From Halomonas sp. 328 (GTDB taxonomy: Bacteria > Pseudomonadota > Gammaproteobacteria > Pseudomonadales > Halomonadaceae): DNA of 64,000 bases. This document shows, one piece after another, positions 1-10,559 of this stretch. The stretch lies in contig NZ_JADOTW010000015.1 in assembly GCF_015645095.1 (NCBI RefSeq), positions 40,319-104,318 on the forward strand. The letters are read 5' to 3'. Below the pieces are notes generated by a model. The model worked only from the letters and a program-made list of their open reading frames with translations. It was not told the DNA's origin and did not search any database. A program made the position numbers and the translations under genes. How positions within the stretch are numbered: position 1 is the stretch's first letter; the number at the start of each line of letters is the position of its first letter.

Positions 1-313
1 ACAGGGCATCGGCGGCCTCGCCTTCCAGTAGCAGGCTGCGGGGGGCGAGCCCCGCGTTCTTGGCGCGCGCCTGGGCCTTGGCCAGCAGGGCCTTGCCGGC
101 CTCCCGGGCCTCCACCTGCAACGCCTCCCGGGCCCGATGGGCCTGGCCGCCGATATCGGCCACCAGGATCGGCGCCCCGTCCCCGTAGTGGGGCACGGCG
201 GTGGCCAGCAGCAGCTCGGCCTCGTTCAGTCGGGCCTGCTCGAGGGCGGTGGCCAGTACCGCCTCGGCGTGGCGGGAGCCATCCAGGGCGGCGAGAATGC
301 GACGGTAGCTCAT
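1..313 (-). CDS. Universal stress protein (UspA family), C-terminus cut by window edge
   Basis: The gene starts at 313 and runs off the left edge, leaving about 104 N-terminal residues. The start [13 protein letters not shown] is the usual first beta strand and Asp of UspA-fold proteins, which bind ATP or sense stress in the cytoplasm. AAGGAG lies 6 bases before the ATG. Its ATG overlaps the stop of the upstream permease gene by 4 bases (ATGA), so the two are translationally coupled and the gene probably ends the paaABCDE-permease transcript. A specific role in phenylacetate use is only inferred from position. Confidence 0.85.
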   Translation of the reverse strand, partial: MSYRRILAALDGSRHAEAVLATALEQARLNEAELLLATAVPHYGDGAPILVADIGGQAHRAREALQVEAREAGKALLAKAQARAKNAGLAPRSLLLEGEAADAL

Positions 314-1713
314 GCGCGCTCTCCTTCGGCCGAGTAGGGAGCCTCCTGCTCCAGGGCGTCGGTGACATCCTCTTCCGCCACCGGCTCGGCGGCCTGTTCG
401 CCCCCTCGGCCCAGCATCAGGAAGTAGAGCAGGATACCGGCGCCGATGCCCCAGGCAGGCCCCATCACCGCGGTCAGCATGCCGATGGTCAGTACCAGGC
501 CCCGCTCGATATTGCCCTGCACCATGGCCATGGCCACATAGGCGCAGGCGAAGCCGGTCAGCACGAGGGTCACCGACAGGGCCACCGGCAGCATCGGCAT
601 GATCAGTCCCAGCACCGGCATCAAGAGCCCCAGGGGGATCGCCAGCAGATAGAAGTTGGTGGTGCCGGTGAACAGGGAGTCCATGACGGAGCGTCCCTTC
701 TTGTAGCGCTCGATCAGGAACACCTGCACCCCGGTCCAGATCGGGCCATGCAGCATCACCAGGGGGCCGGCGGTGACCAGCTGGGCCAGGTTGCGGATCG
801 CCAGCACATAGTGGCTGCGGGTATGGTCGATATCGAGCTTCTCGTCGCTGCGCGCCTTGTCGGCCCCCTTGAGCAGGGTATCCGCCACCAGCAGGTCGCC
901 GAAGGCGAGGATATAGATCATCACGCCGATGGGGATGGCGCTGACGATCACGCCCCAGGAGGGCAGGCCCACCGACCAGGGCGCCAGGGTATCCAGGGTC
1001 TCGCGCACCGGCGGCACGAAGAGGCCCCACTGGATATCGAAGCGCAGTTCGCCGCTGATCAGGCCCACCACGCCGGCGGCCATAAAGGCGACCAGCAGGG
1101 CATTGGCGCCCACCAGCATCTTCAGGCGGGTATTGGGCAGCCGGGCGAAGGGGGTCGAGAACATCAGCGCCAGCACCACCACCCAAGCGGTGAGCAGGGT
1201 GAAGGGCATGCTTTCCAGGCGATTGAGCTCCGACTGGAAGGCGGCCACGGCGGCGCCCATGATGATCCCCGCCTTGAGGGTGGCGGGCACCAGGCGGTTG
1301 AAGCGCTCGCCGAGCCGGGTGATGCCGAAGAACAGGAACAGGAAGGAGACCACCAGGGTCACCGCGATCATGGCGCGTATCGCCTCGGGGCCGGGGCTGA
1401 AGTCGTTGAGGAAGATGATGGTCAGGGGCAGGCCCGCGGCGATGCCGCCGGCGGAGTAGACGTCCCCGAACAGGAAGGTCTGGGCGAAGACCCAGAAGAA
1501 CATCACCAGCATCACCGTCCAGGCGATCTCGAAGGAGACGCCGAAGTACTGCATCAGCAGGGGCGCGGTGGCGCCACCGGTGGCCAGCAGCAGCAGGCCG
1601 CCCTGGAACTGGGTGCTGGGGGTCAGGTCGACGTGGATCCCGGGGATGCGCAGGGTGAAGCGGCCCCACTTGATTCCCGGGTGCACGGCGCCGTGCGGGC
1701 GTTGGCTAGGCAT
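310..1713 (-). CDS. Polytopic permease of NCS2/SulP-like type, phenylacetate-cluster transporter candidate
   Basis: 467 residues with about 12 hydrophobic segments, a short cytoplasmic N-terminus and an acidic C-terminal tail. The overall pattern ([13 protein letters not shown], a long loop before the last third) resembles xanthine/uracil-type or SulP-type carriers, but I cannot name a substrate. It lies 91 bases downstream of paaE on the same strand and is coupled to the UspA gene, so uptake of phenylacetate or a related aromatic acid is a reasonable inference. No strong Shine-Dalgarno precedes the ATG at 1713; a later in-frame start remains possible. Confidence 0.7.
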   Translation of the reverse strand: MPSQRPHGAVHPGIKWGRFTLRIPGIHVDLTPSTQFQGGLLLLATGGATAPLLMQYFGVSFEIAWTVMLVMFFWVFAQTFLFGDVYSAGGIAAGLPLTIIFLNDFSPGPEAIRAMIAVTLVVSFLFLFFGITRLGERFNRLVPATLKAGIIMGAAVAAFQSELNRLESMPFTLLTAWVVVLALMFSTPFARLPNTRLKMLVGANALLVAFMAAGVVGLISGELRFDIQWGLFVPPVRETLDTLAPWSVGLPSWGVIVSAIPIGVMIYILAFGDLLVADTLLKGADKARSDEKLDIDHTRSHYVLAIRNLAQLVTAGPLVMLHGPIWTGVQVFLIERYKKGRSVMDSLFTGTTNFYLLAIPLGLLMPVLGLIMPMLPVALSVTLVLTGFACAYVAMAMVQGNIERGLVLTIGMLTAVMGPAWGIGAGILLYFLMLGRGGEQAAEPVAEEDVTDALEQEAPYSAEGERA

Positions 1714-1786
1714 AGGGTGTCGTCAGCGTTGGGAGTGTCGTTATCGGTGGGCAGCCCCGCCCCGGGAGTGGGGCGGGGGAGTCGCG

Positions 1787-1814
1787 GCGCTTAGTGGTCG
1801 GCGCTTAGTGGTCG
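1787..1814. repeat. 14-bp tandem duplication over the paaE stop codon
   Basis: The 14-mer GCGCTTAGTGGTCG occurs twice back to back (1787-1800 and 1801-1814). The right-hand copy contains the stop and last codons of paaE; the left copy repeats them out of use. The duplication does not change the protein. Confidence 0.9.
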
Positions 1815-2878
1815 AAGTTCAGGACCACCTTGTCGCTGACCGGGAAGCACTGGCAGCTCAGCACCATGCCGGCCTCGATCTCGTAGTCTTCCAGGGCGTA
1901 GTTGGCGTCCATCTCCACCTCGCCTTCCACCACCTTGGCCAGGCAGGTGGAGCAGACCCCGGCCTTGCAGGAGTAGGGCAGGTCGGCGCCATGCTCGTTG
2001 CCGGCATCGAGGATGCTCTGGGTGTTCCTGGGCAGGTCGAACTCCAGGGTGCGGCCGTCGATCATCACCTTGATATGCGAGCTCTCGGGGGCCACCTGGC
2101 CGACGCCGGCCTGGGGGCGACGGGCGCTGGCGTTGGGGCGGGTGCCGAAGAGCTCCAGGTGGATGCGCTCGGCGGGCATCTTGTGCTCCTTGAGCACGTC
2201 CCGCACGGTCTCGGACATGGCCTGGGGGCCACACAGGAAGGCCGCGTCCAGCTCGGTCACGTCCAGCCAGCGGCTGAAAATGGTATGACACTTCTCGGCA
2301 TCGATGATGCCGTTGTAGAGGTCGATGTCCTGCTCCTCGCGGTTGAAGACGTGGATCAGGTTGAGGCGCTCCATATGGCGGTTCTTCAGGTCCAGGAGCT
2401 TCTCGCGGAACATGGTGGTGGCGGTGGAGAAGTTGCCATAGAGCAGGGTGAAGCGGCTCTCCGGCTCGGTCTCCAGGGTGGTGCTGATGATCGACAGGAT
2501 CGGTGTGATACCGCTACCGGCGGCTACCGCCAGGTAGTGGCCCTTGCGGCTCGGGTCCAGGGGCACGAAGAACTTGCCCTGGGGCGGCATCACTTCCAGG
2601 GTGTCGCCCACCTTCAGCGACTCGTTGGCGAAGGTAGAGAAGGCGCCGCCGGGCACCAGCTTGACCGCCACACGAATCTCGCCCTCATGGATGCCGGTGC
2701 AGATGGAGTAGGAGCGACGCACCTCCTCGCCGGCGAGTTCATGGCGCAGGGTCAGGTACTGGCCCTGGGTGAACTGGAAGGCCTCGTGGAGCGCCTCGGG
2801 AACCTCGAAGGCGATGGAGACGGCGTCACGGGTCTCGCGGCGGACTTCCTTGACGACCAGGGGGTGGAATCGGCTCAT
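1805..2878 (-). CDS. paaE: Phenylacetyl-CoA 1,2-epoxidase reductase subunit PaaE
   Basis: 357 residues. It passes electrons from NAD(P)H to the PaaABC(D) di-iron epoxidase. The N-terminal ferredoxin-reductase part shows the flavin-binding RRSYSICTG and the nucleotide-site GSGITPILSI. The C-terminal plant-type ferredoxin domain carries CKAGVCSTC plus a later Cys near VLSCQCF for the 2Fe-2S cluster. The start MSRFHP at 2878 was chosen because GAGAGA lies just upstream; the open frame extends 13 codons further without a better start. It is last of the five epoxidase genes, 84 bases after paaD. Confidence 0.96.
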   Translation of the reverse strand: MSRFHPLVVKEVRRETRDAVSIAFEVPEALHEAFQFTQGQYLTLRHELAGEEVRRSYSICTGIHEGEIRVAVKLVPGGAFSTFANESLKVGDTLEVMPPQGKFFVPLDPSRKGHYLAVAAGSGITPILSIISTTLETEPESRFTLLYGNFSTATTMFREKLLDLKNRHMERLNLIHVFNREEQDIDLYNGIIDAEKCHTIFSRWLDVTELDAAFLCGPQAMSETVRDVLKEHKMPAERIHLELFGTRPNASARRPQAGVGQVAPESSHIKVMIDGRTLEFDLPRNTQSILDAGNEHGADLPYSCKAGVCSTCLAKVVEGEVEMDANYALEDYEIEAGMVLSCQCFPVSDKVVLNFDH

Positions 2879-2962
2879 AGTAATCTCTCGTCGATCGCGT
2901 GCCGGCTTGAGGCACATGAAGTTGTCGCGGGGGCCCGGGCAGGCATCGCCCTCAGGCCGGGC

Positions 2963-3505
2963 TCATAGGCACTTGAAGTAGTCGAAGGGCTCGAGGCAGC
3001 TGCGGCACTTGTAGAGCGCCTTGCAGGCGGTGGAGCCGAACTCGCTGACCCGCTCGGTCTCGAGGCTGCCGCACTGGGGGCAGGGCACCTGGGGCTCCGG
3101 GCCCAGCAGGCTACGCTTGCTGGCGCTGCCCACCGGCGGGGCGATGCCGTAGGCGCGCAGTTTGTCGCGTCCCTCGGCGGTGATCCAGTCGGTGGTCCAG
3201 GCCGGCGACAGGCGTCGCTCGATCCGCGGATCCGCGTAGCCGGCGGTGACCAGGGCGCGATGGATCGCCTCCTCGATCACCTCGGTGGCGGGACAGCCGG
3301 AGTAGGTGGGGGTGACGGCCACGCTCAGGCGCCCCTCCACCCAGCTCACCTCGCGCACGATGCCCAGTTCCACCACGCTGACCGCGGGCACTTCCGGGTC
3401 GAGCACCTCCTGCAGCACCGCCATCACGGCGGCCACATCGCCCTCGGCGCCGGCCGGGGGCAGGCCCCCACGATCGCTATCGATCAGCTGAATGGCATCG
3501 GACAT
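2963..3505 (-). CDS. paaD: Phenylacetate-CoA oxygenase assembly protein PaaD
   Basis: 180 residues. The N-terminal MIP18/DUF59-type domain (DPEVPAVSVVELGIV, then SGCPATEVIEEAI) is the family hallmark. The C-terminal part holds CPQC, then CKALYKCRSC and a final FKCL, a Cys-rich metal-binding tail specific to PaaD. The protein is needed to mature the epoxidase, probably in iron or Fe-S handling. It starts 17 bases after the paaC stop. An upstream in-frame extension overlaps paaC and is not coding. Confidence 0.94.
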   Translation of the reverse strand: MSDAIQLIDSDRGGLPPAGAEGDVAAVMAVLQEVLDPEVPAVSVVELGIVREVSWVEGRLSVAVTPTYSGCPATEVIEEAIHRALVTAGYADPRIERRLSPAWTTDWITAEGRDKLRAYGIAPPVGSASKRSLLGPEPQVPCPQCGSLETERVSEFGSTACKALYKCRSCLEPFDYFKCL

Positions 3506-3522
3506 CGTGAATCTCCTATTGC

Positions 3523-4317
3523 TTACCAGACGGTGGCGTCCGGGTAGGCCCGCGGCAGCGCCTGCATCTCCGCCAGCAAGAAGCCCAGGTGCTCGGTGTG
3601 GTGGCCCTGCTTGCCGCCACGGTACATCCAGGCATCGAAGGGCGGGCGGGCCAGGGTGGCCTCGTCCAGCACCTGCTCGACGGTGGCGCGCCAGCTGGCG
3701 GTGAGGGCCTCGGGGTCGGGGGCGATGCCCGCCTCGCGCATGGCCTCGTCCACCCCGTCGAACTCGGTCAGCTCGCCGGTGAAGCGCCACAGGAGCTCGA
3801 TGGCCCGCTGCATGCGCGCATGGCTCTCTTCGGTGCCGTCGCCCAGGCGGCGCACCCACTCGGCGGAGCGGCGCAGGTGGTAGGTCGCCTCCTTGAGGGA
3901 CTTGGCGGCAATCTCGGCGACCCGCGGATCCTTGGCCTCCACCAGGCCGGTCAGCAGGTGGTAGTGCCAGGCATCGAACAGGAACTGACGGCCGAGGGTC
4001 ACGGCGAAGTCGTCATTGGGCTGCTCGACGATAAGCAGGTTGCGGAAGTCCTGGGCGTCGCGGCGGAAGGCCAGGTGGTCGGCGTCGACCTCACCCTGGC
4101 TGCCGTCGGCGCTGATCAGCTCGGCGGCATAGCCGAGCCAGTGGCGGGCCTGGCCGAAGAGGTCGAGGCCCACGTTGAGCAGCCCCATCTCCTCTTCGAG
4201 GGCCGGCGCATGGCCACACCATTCGGCGTGGCGCTGGCCGAGGATCAGGGCGTTGTCGCCGAGGCGCAGCAGGTATTCCACCAGCGCTGACTGGGACGTC
4301 TGTGACACGTTTTCCAT
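3523..4317 (-). CDS. paaC: Phenylacetyl-CoA 1,2-epoxidase structural subunit PaaC
   Basis: 264 residues of ferritin-like helical fold (EYLLRLGDNALILGQRHAEWCG at the N-terminus). PaaC forms the stable core heterodimer with PaaA and is not itself the catalytic di-iron subunit. The ATG at 4317 has AAGGGG about 9 bases upstream and is preferred over a GTG at 4326. It begins 12 bases after paaB. Confidence 0.96.
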   Translation of the reverse strand: MENVSQTSQSALVEYLLRLGDNALILGQRHAEWCGHAPALEEEMGLLNVGLDLFGQARHWLGYAAELISADGSQGEVDADHLAFRRDAQDFRNLLIVEQPNDDFAVTLGRQFLFDAWHYHLLTGLVEAKDPRVAEIAAKSLKEATYHLRRSAEWVRRLGDGTEESHARMQRAIELLWRFTGELTEFDGVDEAMREAGIAPDPEALTASWRATVEQVLDEATLARPPFDAWMYRGGKQGHHTEHLGFLLAEMQALPRAYPDATVW

Positions 4318-4329
4318 GATTCCCACCCC

Positions 4330-4611
4330 TTACATGTGGCCGACTTCGTCCGGCAGCTCGTAGAAGGAGGCGTGGCGGTAGACCTTGTCCTGGGACGGGT
4401 CGAACAGCGGCTCCTTCTCGTCCGGGGCGGAGGCGGTGATCTCCTTGGCGGGCACCACCCAGATGCTGACGCCTTCGTTGCGGCGAGTGTAGAGCTCGCG
4501 GGCATTTTCCAGGGCCATGCGGCGATCCGCGGCATGCACGCTACCCACGTGCTTGTGGCTCAGGCCGTGCTTGCTGCGCACGAAGACTTCGTAAAGGGGC
4601 CAATCTGCCAT
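4330..4611 (-). CDS. paaB: Phenylacetyl-CoA 1,2-epoxidase subunit PaaB
   Basis: 93 residues, the normal size. It begins MADWPLYEVFVRSKHGLSHK, diagnostic for PaaB, a small subunit that bridges PaaAC heterodimers. Two ATGs lie close together (4617 and 4611). AGAGGA sits directly against the first but 7 bases before the second, so 4611 is preferred. It lies between paaA and paaC with short gaps. Confidence 0.96.
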   Translation of the reverse strand: MADWPLYEVFVRSKHGLSHKHVGSVHAADRRMALENARELYTRRNEGVSIWVVPAKEITASAPDEKEPLFDPSQDKVYRHASFYELPDEVGHM

Positions 4612-4642
4612 GGTCATATCCTCTTGAATTCGGGGGTGGCTA

Positions 4643-5632
4643 TCAGGCGGCCTGGCGGGCGCGCTGCTTGGCGGCATAGGCCTTGGCGGCCTCGCGAACC
4701 CAGGCACCGTCATCGATGGCCTGCTTGCGGGTCTCGATGCGCTCGCGGTTGCAGGGGCCGTTGCCCTTGAGCACGTCGAAGAATTCGGTCCAGTCGATCT
4801 CGCCGAAGTCGTAGTGACCGCGCGCCTCGTTCCACTTCAGGTCCGGGTCCGGGGCGGTGCAGCCCAGGAACTCCAGCTGGGGAATGGTCTGGTCGATGAA
4901 GCGCTGACGCAGCTCGTCGTTGCTGTGACGCTTGATCTTCCAGGCCATGGACTGGGCGCTGTTGGGGGAGTCGGCGTCGCTGGGGCCGAACATCATCAGC
5001 ACCGGCCACCAGAAGCGGTTGATGGAGTCCTGCACCATCGCCTTCTGCTCGTCGGTGCCGCCCTGCATCAGGTCCAGCAGGATCTGGTAGCCCTGGCGCT
5101 GGTGGAAGCTCTCCTCCTTGCAGACGCGGATCATGGCGCGGGAGTAGGGGCCATAGGAGGTGCGCTGCAGGGGCACCTGGTTGACGATGGCGGCGCCATC
5201 CACCAGCCAGCCGATGGTGCCGATATCGGCCCAGCTCAGGGTCGGGTAGTTGAAGATGCTGGAGTACTTCACCTTGCCGTCGTGGAGCTTCTCGATCTCC
5301 TCGTCCCGGTCGGCGCCCAGGGTTTCCATGGCGCTGTAGAGGTAGAGGCCGTGGCCCGCCTCGTCCTGGATCTTGGCCATCAGCTGCAGCTTGCGCTTGA
5401 GGGTCGGGGCCCGGGTCAGCCAGTTGCCTTCCGGCAGCATGCCGACCACTTCCGAGTGGGCGTGCTGGGAAATCTGGCGGATCAGCGTCTTGCGGTAGCC
5501 GTCCGGCATCCAGTTCTTGGGCTCGATCTTGATCTCGGCGTCGATGCGCTCCTGGAAGGCGCGCTCCTCGGCGCTCATCTCTTCCAGATCCTTGAGGCGC
5601 TTGGCGCCGGTATCGACCAGCTGTGCGTACAT
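4643..5632 (-). CDS. paaA: Phenylacetyl-CoA 1,2-epoxidase catalytic subunit PaaA
   Basis: 329 residues. It carries the di-iron ligand motifs of bacterial multicomponent monooxygenases: IQDEAGHG near 88-95 and [10 protein letters not shown] near 171-180. It converts phenylacetyl-CoA to the 1,2-epoxide in the cytoplasm. GGAGG stands at the right distance before the ATG. It is first of the paaABCDE operon, and a terminator at 5788-5821 separates it from paaK upstream, so it needs the promoter in 5685-5731. Confidence 0.97.
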   Translation of the reverse strand: MYAQLVDTGAKRLKDLEEMSAEERAFQERIDAEIKIEPKNWMPDGYRKTLIRQISQHAHSEVVGMLPEGNWLTRAPTLKRKLQLMAKIQDEAGHGLYLYSAMETLGADRDEEIEKLHDGKVKYSSIFNYPTLSWADIGTIGWLVDGAAIVNQVPLQRTSYGPYSRAMIRVCKEESFHQRQGYQILLDLMQGGTDEQKAMVQDSINRFWWPVLMMFGPSDADSPNSAQSMAWKIKRHSNDELRQRFIDQTIPQLEFLGCTAPDPDLKWNEARGHYDFGEIDWTEFFDVLKGNGPCNRERIETRKQAIDDGAWVREAAKAYAAKQRARQAA

Positions 5633-5684
5633 GGGTGACCTCCAGTGACGGGTCGGGGAATCGGACCTTGTTGATCTAACCTAG

Positions 5685-5731
5685 AGTTTAGTGACACGAA
5701 AAAATAAATCAATAAATAAAAAGCGTGTCGC
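5685..5731 (-). promoter_or_regulatory. paaA promoter with candidate PaaX operator
   Basis: On the minus strand a -35 TTGATT (5707-5712) and a -10 TAAACT (5685-5690) are separated by 16 bases. Around the -35 lies an inverted repeat, TGACAC at 5692-5697 and GTGTCG at 5725-5730, with 27 bases between. This matches the arrangement TGATTC-N27-GAATCA reported for E. coli PaaX. The promoter call is by eye and the operator assignment is inferred. Confidence 0.6.
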
Positions 5732-5787
5732 TTTTAGACCTTTGGCTAGGATGGCTCAGATGAGTTAGCGAGATGCCGGGAGAAGCA

Positions 5788-5821
5788 TAAAAAAGCGCCG
5801 CCCGGCGAGGCCGGACGGCGC
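5788..5821 (-). terminator. Rho-independent terminator after paaK
   Basis: A 12-bp stem (5795-5806 with 5810-5821, one G-U pair) with a GAG loop is followed on the minus strand by six T. It ends the paaFGHIJK transcript. Confidence 0.85.
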
Positions 5822-5870
5822 CAAATACGATAGGGGGGAGCTAGGACGACGACAGCTTGCCTTGCGGTAC

Positions 5871-5980
5871 GGGGCTACCCTGGGGGCAGGCTATCGCGGG
5901 GCGCTGTGAACCCCTCCCTGGGCGCTACTTTTGCCATCCCTGGCATCGGACCCCCGCACCATCCTGCCCCCAGCGCCCCT
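5871..5980 (+). repeat. Dispersed palindromic intergenic repeat, short form, copy A
   Basis: It opens with GGGGCTACCCTGGGGGCAGG and closes with CCTGCCCCCAGCGCCCC, which pair as an outer stem. Inside are TGTGAACCCCTCCCTGGGCG and the small hairpin TGCCATCCCTGGCA. Close relatives lie at 23862-24068, 25861-26050 (inverted) and 33815-33923. It occupies the paaK-paaA gap. Confidence 0.85.
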
Positions 5981-6011
5981 CGGCTATTCCCAGCGCGATC
6001 ACTCGGTCAGG

Positions 6012-7325
6012 CTAGCGCAGATCCTTGACGCGCTTGGCCTTGCCGACGGAGCGCATCACTTCCTCGACGCCACACACCTCGATCTTGGTGCTGATGCCCA
6101 CATAGGTCTTGATGCCGTGCTGCAGCGCCTTGGCGAGCTGCTCGCAGGCGGCGCTGTCCTTGGCTACCTCGTTGCTGCAGGCCTCGACGCGCACCCGCAC
6201 CATGTCCATGTTGCCCTGGCGACTCACCTCGATCTCGTAGTGGGGCGAGAGGCGCTCCACCTTGAGGATCTGCTCCTCGATCTGGGTGGGGAAGACATTG
6301 ACCCCGCGGATGATCAGCATGTCATCGCTGCGCCCGGTGATCTTGTCGATACGACGCATCGGACGGGAGGTGCCCGGAAGAAGGCGTGTCAGATCCCGGG
6401 TGCGGTAGCGGATGATCGGCAGGGCTTCCTTGGTCAGGGAGGTGAAGACCAGCTCGCCGTACTCGCCGTCCGGCAGTACCTCGCCGGTGACCGGGTCGAT
6501 GATCTCCGGGTAGAAGTGATCTTCCCAGATGGTCGGGCCGTCCTTGGTCTCCAGGCACTCCATGCCGACCCCCGGCCCCATCACCTCGGAGAGGCCATAG
6601 ATGTCCAGGGCGTCGATGCCCAGGCGCTGCTCCAGGGCGGTGCGCATGTCGTTGGTCCAGGGCTCGGCGCCGAAGATCCCGACGCGCAGGGCCAACTGGC
6701 GGGGGTCGAGGCCCTGGCGCTCCATCTCGTCGGCGATATTGAGCATGTAGGAGGGGGTGACCATGATGATGTCCGGATCGAAATCGCGGATCAGCTGCAC
6801 CTGTTTCTCGGTCTGGCCGCCGGACATGGGGATCACGGTGCAGCCCAGGCGCTCGGCGCCGTAGTGGGCGCCGAGGCCGCCGGTGAAGAGGCCATAGCCG
6901 TAGGCCACGTGCACCTTGTCCTCGGGACGGCCGCCGGCGGCGCGAATCGAGCGGGCCACCACGTCGGCCCAGGTGTTGATGTCATTCTGGGTGTAGCCCA
7001 CCACGGTGGGCTGGCCGGTGGTGCCGCTGGAGGCGTGCACCCGCACCACGTCGCGCATCGGCGTGGCGAACATGCCGAAGGGGTAGTTGTCGCGCAGATC
7101 CGCCTTGGTGGTGAAGGGCAGCTTGCCGAGATCCGCCAGGGAACGAATGTCCTCCGGGTGGATGCCGGCCTTGTCGAAGGCCTGGCGATAGAAGGGCACG
7201 TTGTCGTAGGCGTGCTTCAGGCTCCACTGCAGGCGTTTGAGCTGAGTGGCGCGCAGCTCGTCGATGCTGGCGGTTTCCATCGGGTCGAGGTTGGCGATGG
7301 GGCGAACCTTGGTCTGAATCGTCAT
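6012..7325 (-). CDS. paaK: Phenylacetate-CoA ligase PaaK
   Basis: 437 residues. It activates phenylacetate to phenylacetyl-CoA using ATP, the first step of the pathway. The adenylate-forming P-loop SSGTTGQPT is at about 99-107, followed by family blocks such as YGLSEVMGPG and the C-terminal DDMLIIRGVNVFP. The ATG at 7325 (MTIQTK) has GGAG 8 bases upstream; the open frame extends 31 codons further but overlaps paaJ. It is last of the paaFGHIJK operon. Confidence 0.97.
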   Translation of the reverse strand: MTIQTKVRPIANLDPMETASIDELRATQLKRLQWSLKHAYDNVPFYRQAFDKAGIHPEDIRSLADLGKLPFTTKADLRDNYPFGMFATPMRDVVRVHASSGTTGQPTVVGYTQNDINTWADVVARSIRAAGGRPEDKVHVAYGYGLFTGGLGAHYGAERLGCTVIPMSGGQTEKQVQLIRDFDPDIIMVTPSYMLNIADEMERQGLDPRQLALRVGIFGAEPWTNDMRTALEQRLGIDALDIYGLSEVMGPGVGMECLETKDGPTIWEDHFYPEIIDPVTGEVLPDGEYGELVFTSLTKEALPIIRYRTRDLTRLLPGTSRPMRRIDKITGRSDDMLIIRGVNVFPTQIEEQILKVERLSPHYEIEVSRQGNMDMVRVRVEACSNEVAKDSAACEQLAKALQHGIKTYVGISTKIEVCGVEEVMRSVGKAKRVKDLR

Positions 7326-7360
7326 GGGGTGTCTCCAGGCGGCAGGGATATCGTTATGGG

Positions 7361-8562
<1,202 letters not shown>

Positions 8563-8566
<4 letters not shown>

Positions 8567-9030
8567 GCTGGGTCCTCTGCGGCGGTGGTTTCCTCGAGGC
8601 GGCGTACGCTGCCGCGGATCTTGTAGGAGCGGCCCCGAAACAGGGCGATGGCGTCACCGTGCTGGTTGCGGATGGTGATGTCGTAGACGCCGGTGCGGCC
8701 GCGGCGGCTCTGCTCCTCGGCGGTGGCGGTCAGCACATCGCCCTCCCAGGCCGGGCCCAGGTAGTCGATGCTGCAGCCCGAGGCCACGGTGGCCTCGTCG
8801 TAAGTATTGCAGGCGAAGGCGAAGGCGGAGTCGGCCAGGGTGAAGATATAACCGCCGTGGCAGTTGCCGTGGCCCTGCACCATGGTGTCGCGCACCGTCA
8901 TGCGCATCACCGCCTGGCCCGGGGCTACCGAGACGATCTCCATGCCCAGCGCCTGGCTGGCGCCGTCACGGGCGAACATCGACTCGGCGCAGGCCTCGGC
9001 GAGCTGTTGCGGGGTCAGGGATTCACTCAT
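8563..9030 (-). CDS. paaI: Hydroxyphenylacetyl-CoA thioesterase PaaI
   Basis: 155 residues of hotdog fold. The motif [22 protein letters not shown] (about 54-75) is characteristic of PaaI. It hydrolyses dead-end CoA thioesters so that CoA is not trapped. It overlaps paaH by 8 bases upstream and paaJ by 4 downstream. Confidence 0.94.
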
Positions 9031-10558
9031 GGAAACGCTCCTCGGCGATGGCCTTGCGGCGCAGCAGGAAGGCGGCGCGGTAACGATCCTGGCCGTAGCT
9101 CTGCTGCAGGTGGGTCAGGGTGCGGTGCACATAGCCAAGGCCCAGGGCTTCCGCCCAGGCCAGGGGGCCGCGGGGGTAGTTGACCCCGGCCTGCATGGCC
9201 AGGTCGCCATCGGCGGCGCTGCAGACGCCCTGATGCACCGCATCGGCGGCCTCGTTGGCGAGCATCGCCACGGTGCGCAGTACCACCAGGCCCGGGGTGT
9301 CGTCGACCCAGGCCACGGACAGGCCGAGACGCTGGAAGAAGGCGGCGGCGACGGCCCGCTGGGCCTCATCGGTGGCGGCGCTGGCGGCCAGGGCGATGGC
9401 GCTGGCCTCGGCATAGTCGAGGCAGAGGTCGAAGAGCACCAGGCTTTCCAGGCGCTCGTCGGCGGCCCGCTCGCTGGCGCAGCGGCCGTCGCTCAGCGCC
9501 AGGGTCAGCTCGCCCAGGCGCAGGGTCGGCAGGGCCTCGGCGTCCTGGGCCGGATGCTGCACCAGCTCGAGGCCGGCGGCCTCGGCGCGTTCGACCAGCG
9601 GGGCCAGGAAGCCCGCCTCGCCTTCCACCACCAGCGGCGGCAGGTCGGCGTGGGCCGGGGCGGCGAAGCGCGGCGCCGGCTTGTCGGCGCCTTTCCGATA
9701 GTCGTAAAAGCCCTGGCCGCTCTTGCGGCCCAGGCGGCCGGCCTCCACCAGGGCCAGCTGCACCAGGGAGGGCTCGAAGCGAGTGTCGCCATAGTAGGCG
9801 TCGAACACCGAGCGGGTGACGGCGTAGTTGACGTCATGGCCGATCAGGTCCATCAGCTCGAAGGGGCCCATGCGGAAGCCGCCGGCCTGGCGCAGCAGGG
9901 CGTCCAGGGTGGCGGCATCGGCGGCGCCTTCCTGCAGCAGGCGCAGGCCTTCCGCATAGAAGGGGCGGGCCACCCGGTTGACGATAAAGCCCGGGGTGGA
10001 GCTGGCGTGCACCGGGGTCTTGCCCCAGGCGCTCGCGGTGGCGTAGAGGGTCTCGGCGATGGCCGGCTCGGTGGCCAGGCCGGAGATGATCTCCACCAGC
10101 TTCATCACCGGTGCCGGATTGAAGAAATGCAGGCCGGCCAGGCGCTCGGGGCGAGCCAGTTGGGCGCCAATGGAGGTGATGGAGAGCGAAGAGGTGTTGC
10201 TGGCGAGGATCGCCGTCTCGCCGCAGATCGCCTCGAGGCGGGCGAACAGCTCCCGCTTGACCTCCAGGTTCTCGACGATGGCCTCCACCACCAGGCCGCA
10301 GCCGGCGAAGTCGTCCAGGCTGGCCGCCGGGCTGAGGCGGTCGATCACCGCCTCCACCGCTTCCTGGGTCAGCTTGCCCTTGGCCACGCGTTTCTCGAGC
10401 TGGGTACGAATGCCGGCGATGCCGGCCTCGGCGGCGCCATCGCGGGTGTCATGGAGGCGTACCGGGTGACCGGCCTGGGCCGCCACCTGGGCGATACCGG
10501 CGCCCATGGCGCCCGCGCCGACCACGCCTACCACAGTATGGGTGTCGAGTGCGGACAT
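9023..10558 (-). CDS. paaH: 3-hydroxyadipyl-CoA dehydrogenase PaaH
   Basis: 511 residues. It oxidises 3-hydroxyadipyl-CoA with NAD. The dinucleotide-binding GAGAMG is at 14-19, an HFFNPAPVMKLVE block follows, and two C-terminal 3HCDH domains make up the PaaH length rather than that of the short FadB2 type. One base separates its start from the paaG stop. Confidence 0.95.
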   Translation of the reverse strand: MSALDTHTVVGVVGAGAMGAGIAQVAAQAGHPVRLHDTRDGAAEAGIAGIRTQLEKRVAKGKLTQEAVEAVIDRLSPAASLDDFAGCGLVVEAIVENLEVKRELFARLEAICGETAILASNTSSLSITSIGAQLARPERLAGLHFFNPAPVMKLVEIISGLATEPAIAETLYATASAWGKTPVHASSTPGFIVNRVARPFYAEGLRLLQEGAADAATLDALLRQAGGFRMGPFELMDLIGHDVNYAVTRSVFDAYYGDTRFEPSLVQLALVEAGRLGRKSGQGFYDYRKGADKPAPRFAAPAHADLPPLVVEGEAGFLAPLVERAEAAGLELVQHPAQDAEALPTLRLGELTLALSDGRCASERAADERLESLVLFDLCLDYAEASAIALAASAATDEAQRAVAAAFFQRLGLSVAWVDDTPGLVVLRTVAMLANEAADAVHQGVCSAADGDLAMQAGVNYPRGPLAWAEALGLGYVHRTLTHLQQSYGQDRYRAAFLLRRKAIAEERFHE

Positions 10559-10559
10559 C

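Noticed and set aside
5871..5980. CRISPR array suggested by recurring GC-rich repeats
   Set aside because: The copies are far apart, single and intergenic, with no spacers and no cas genes.
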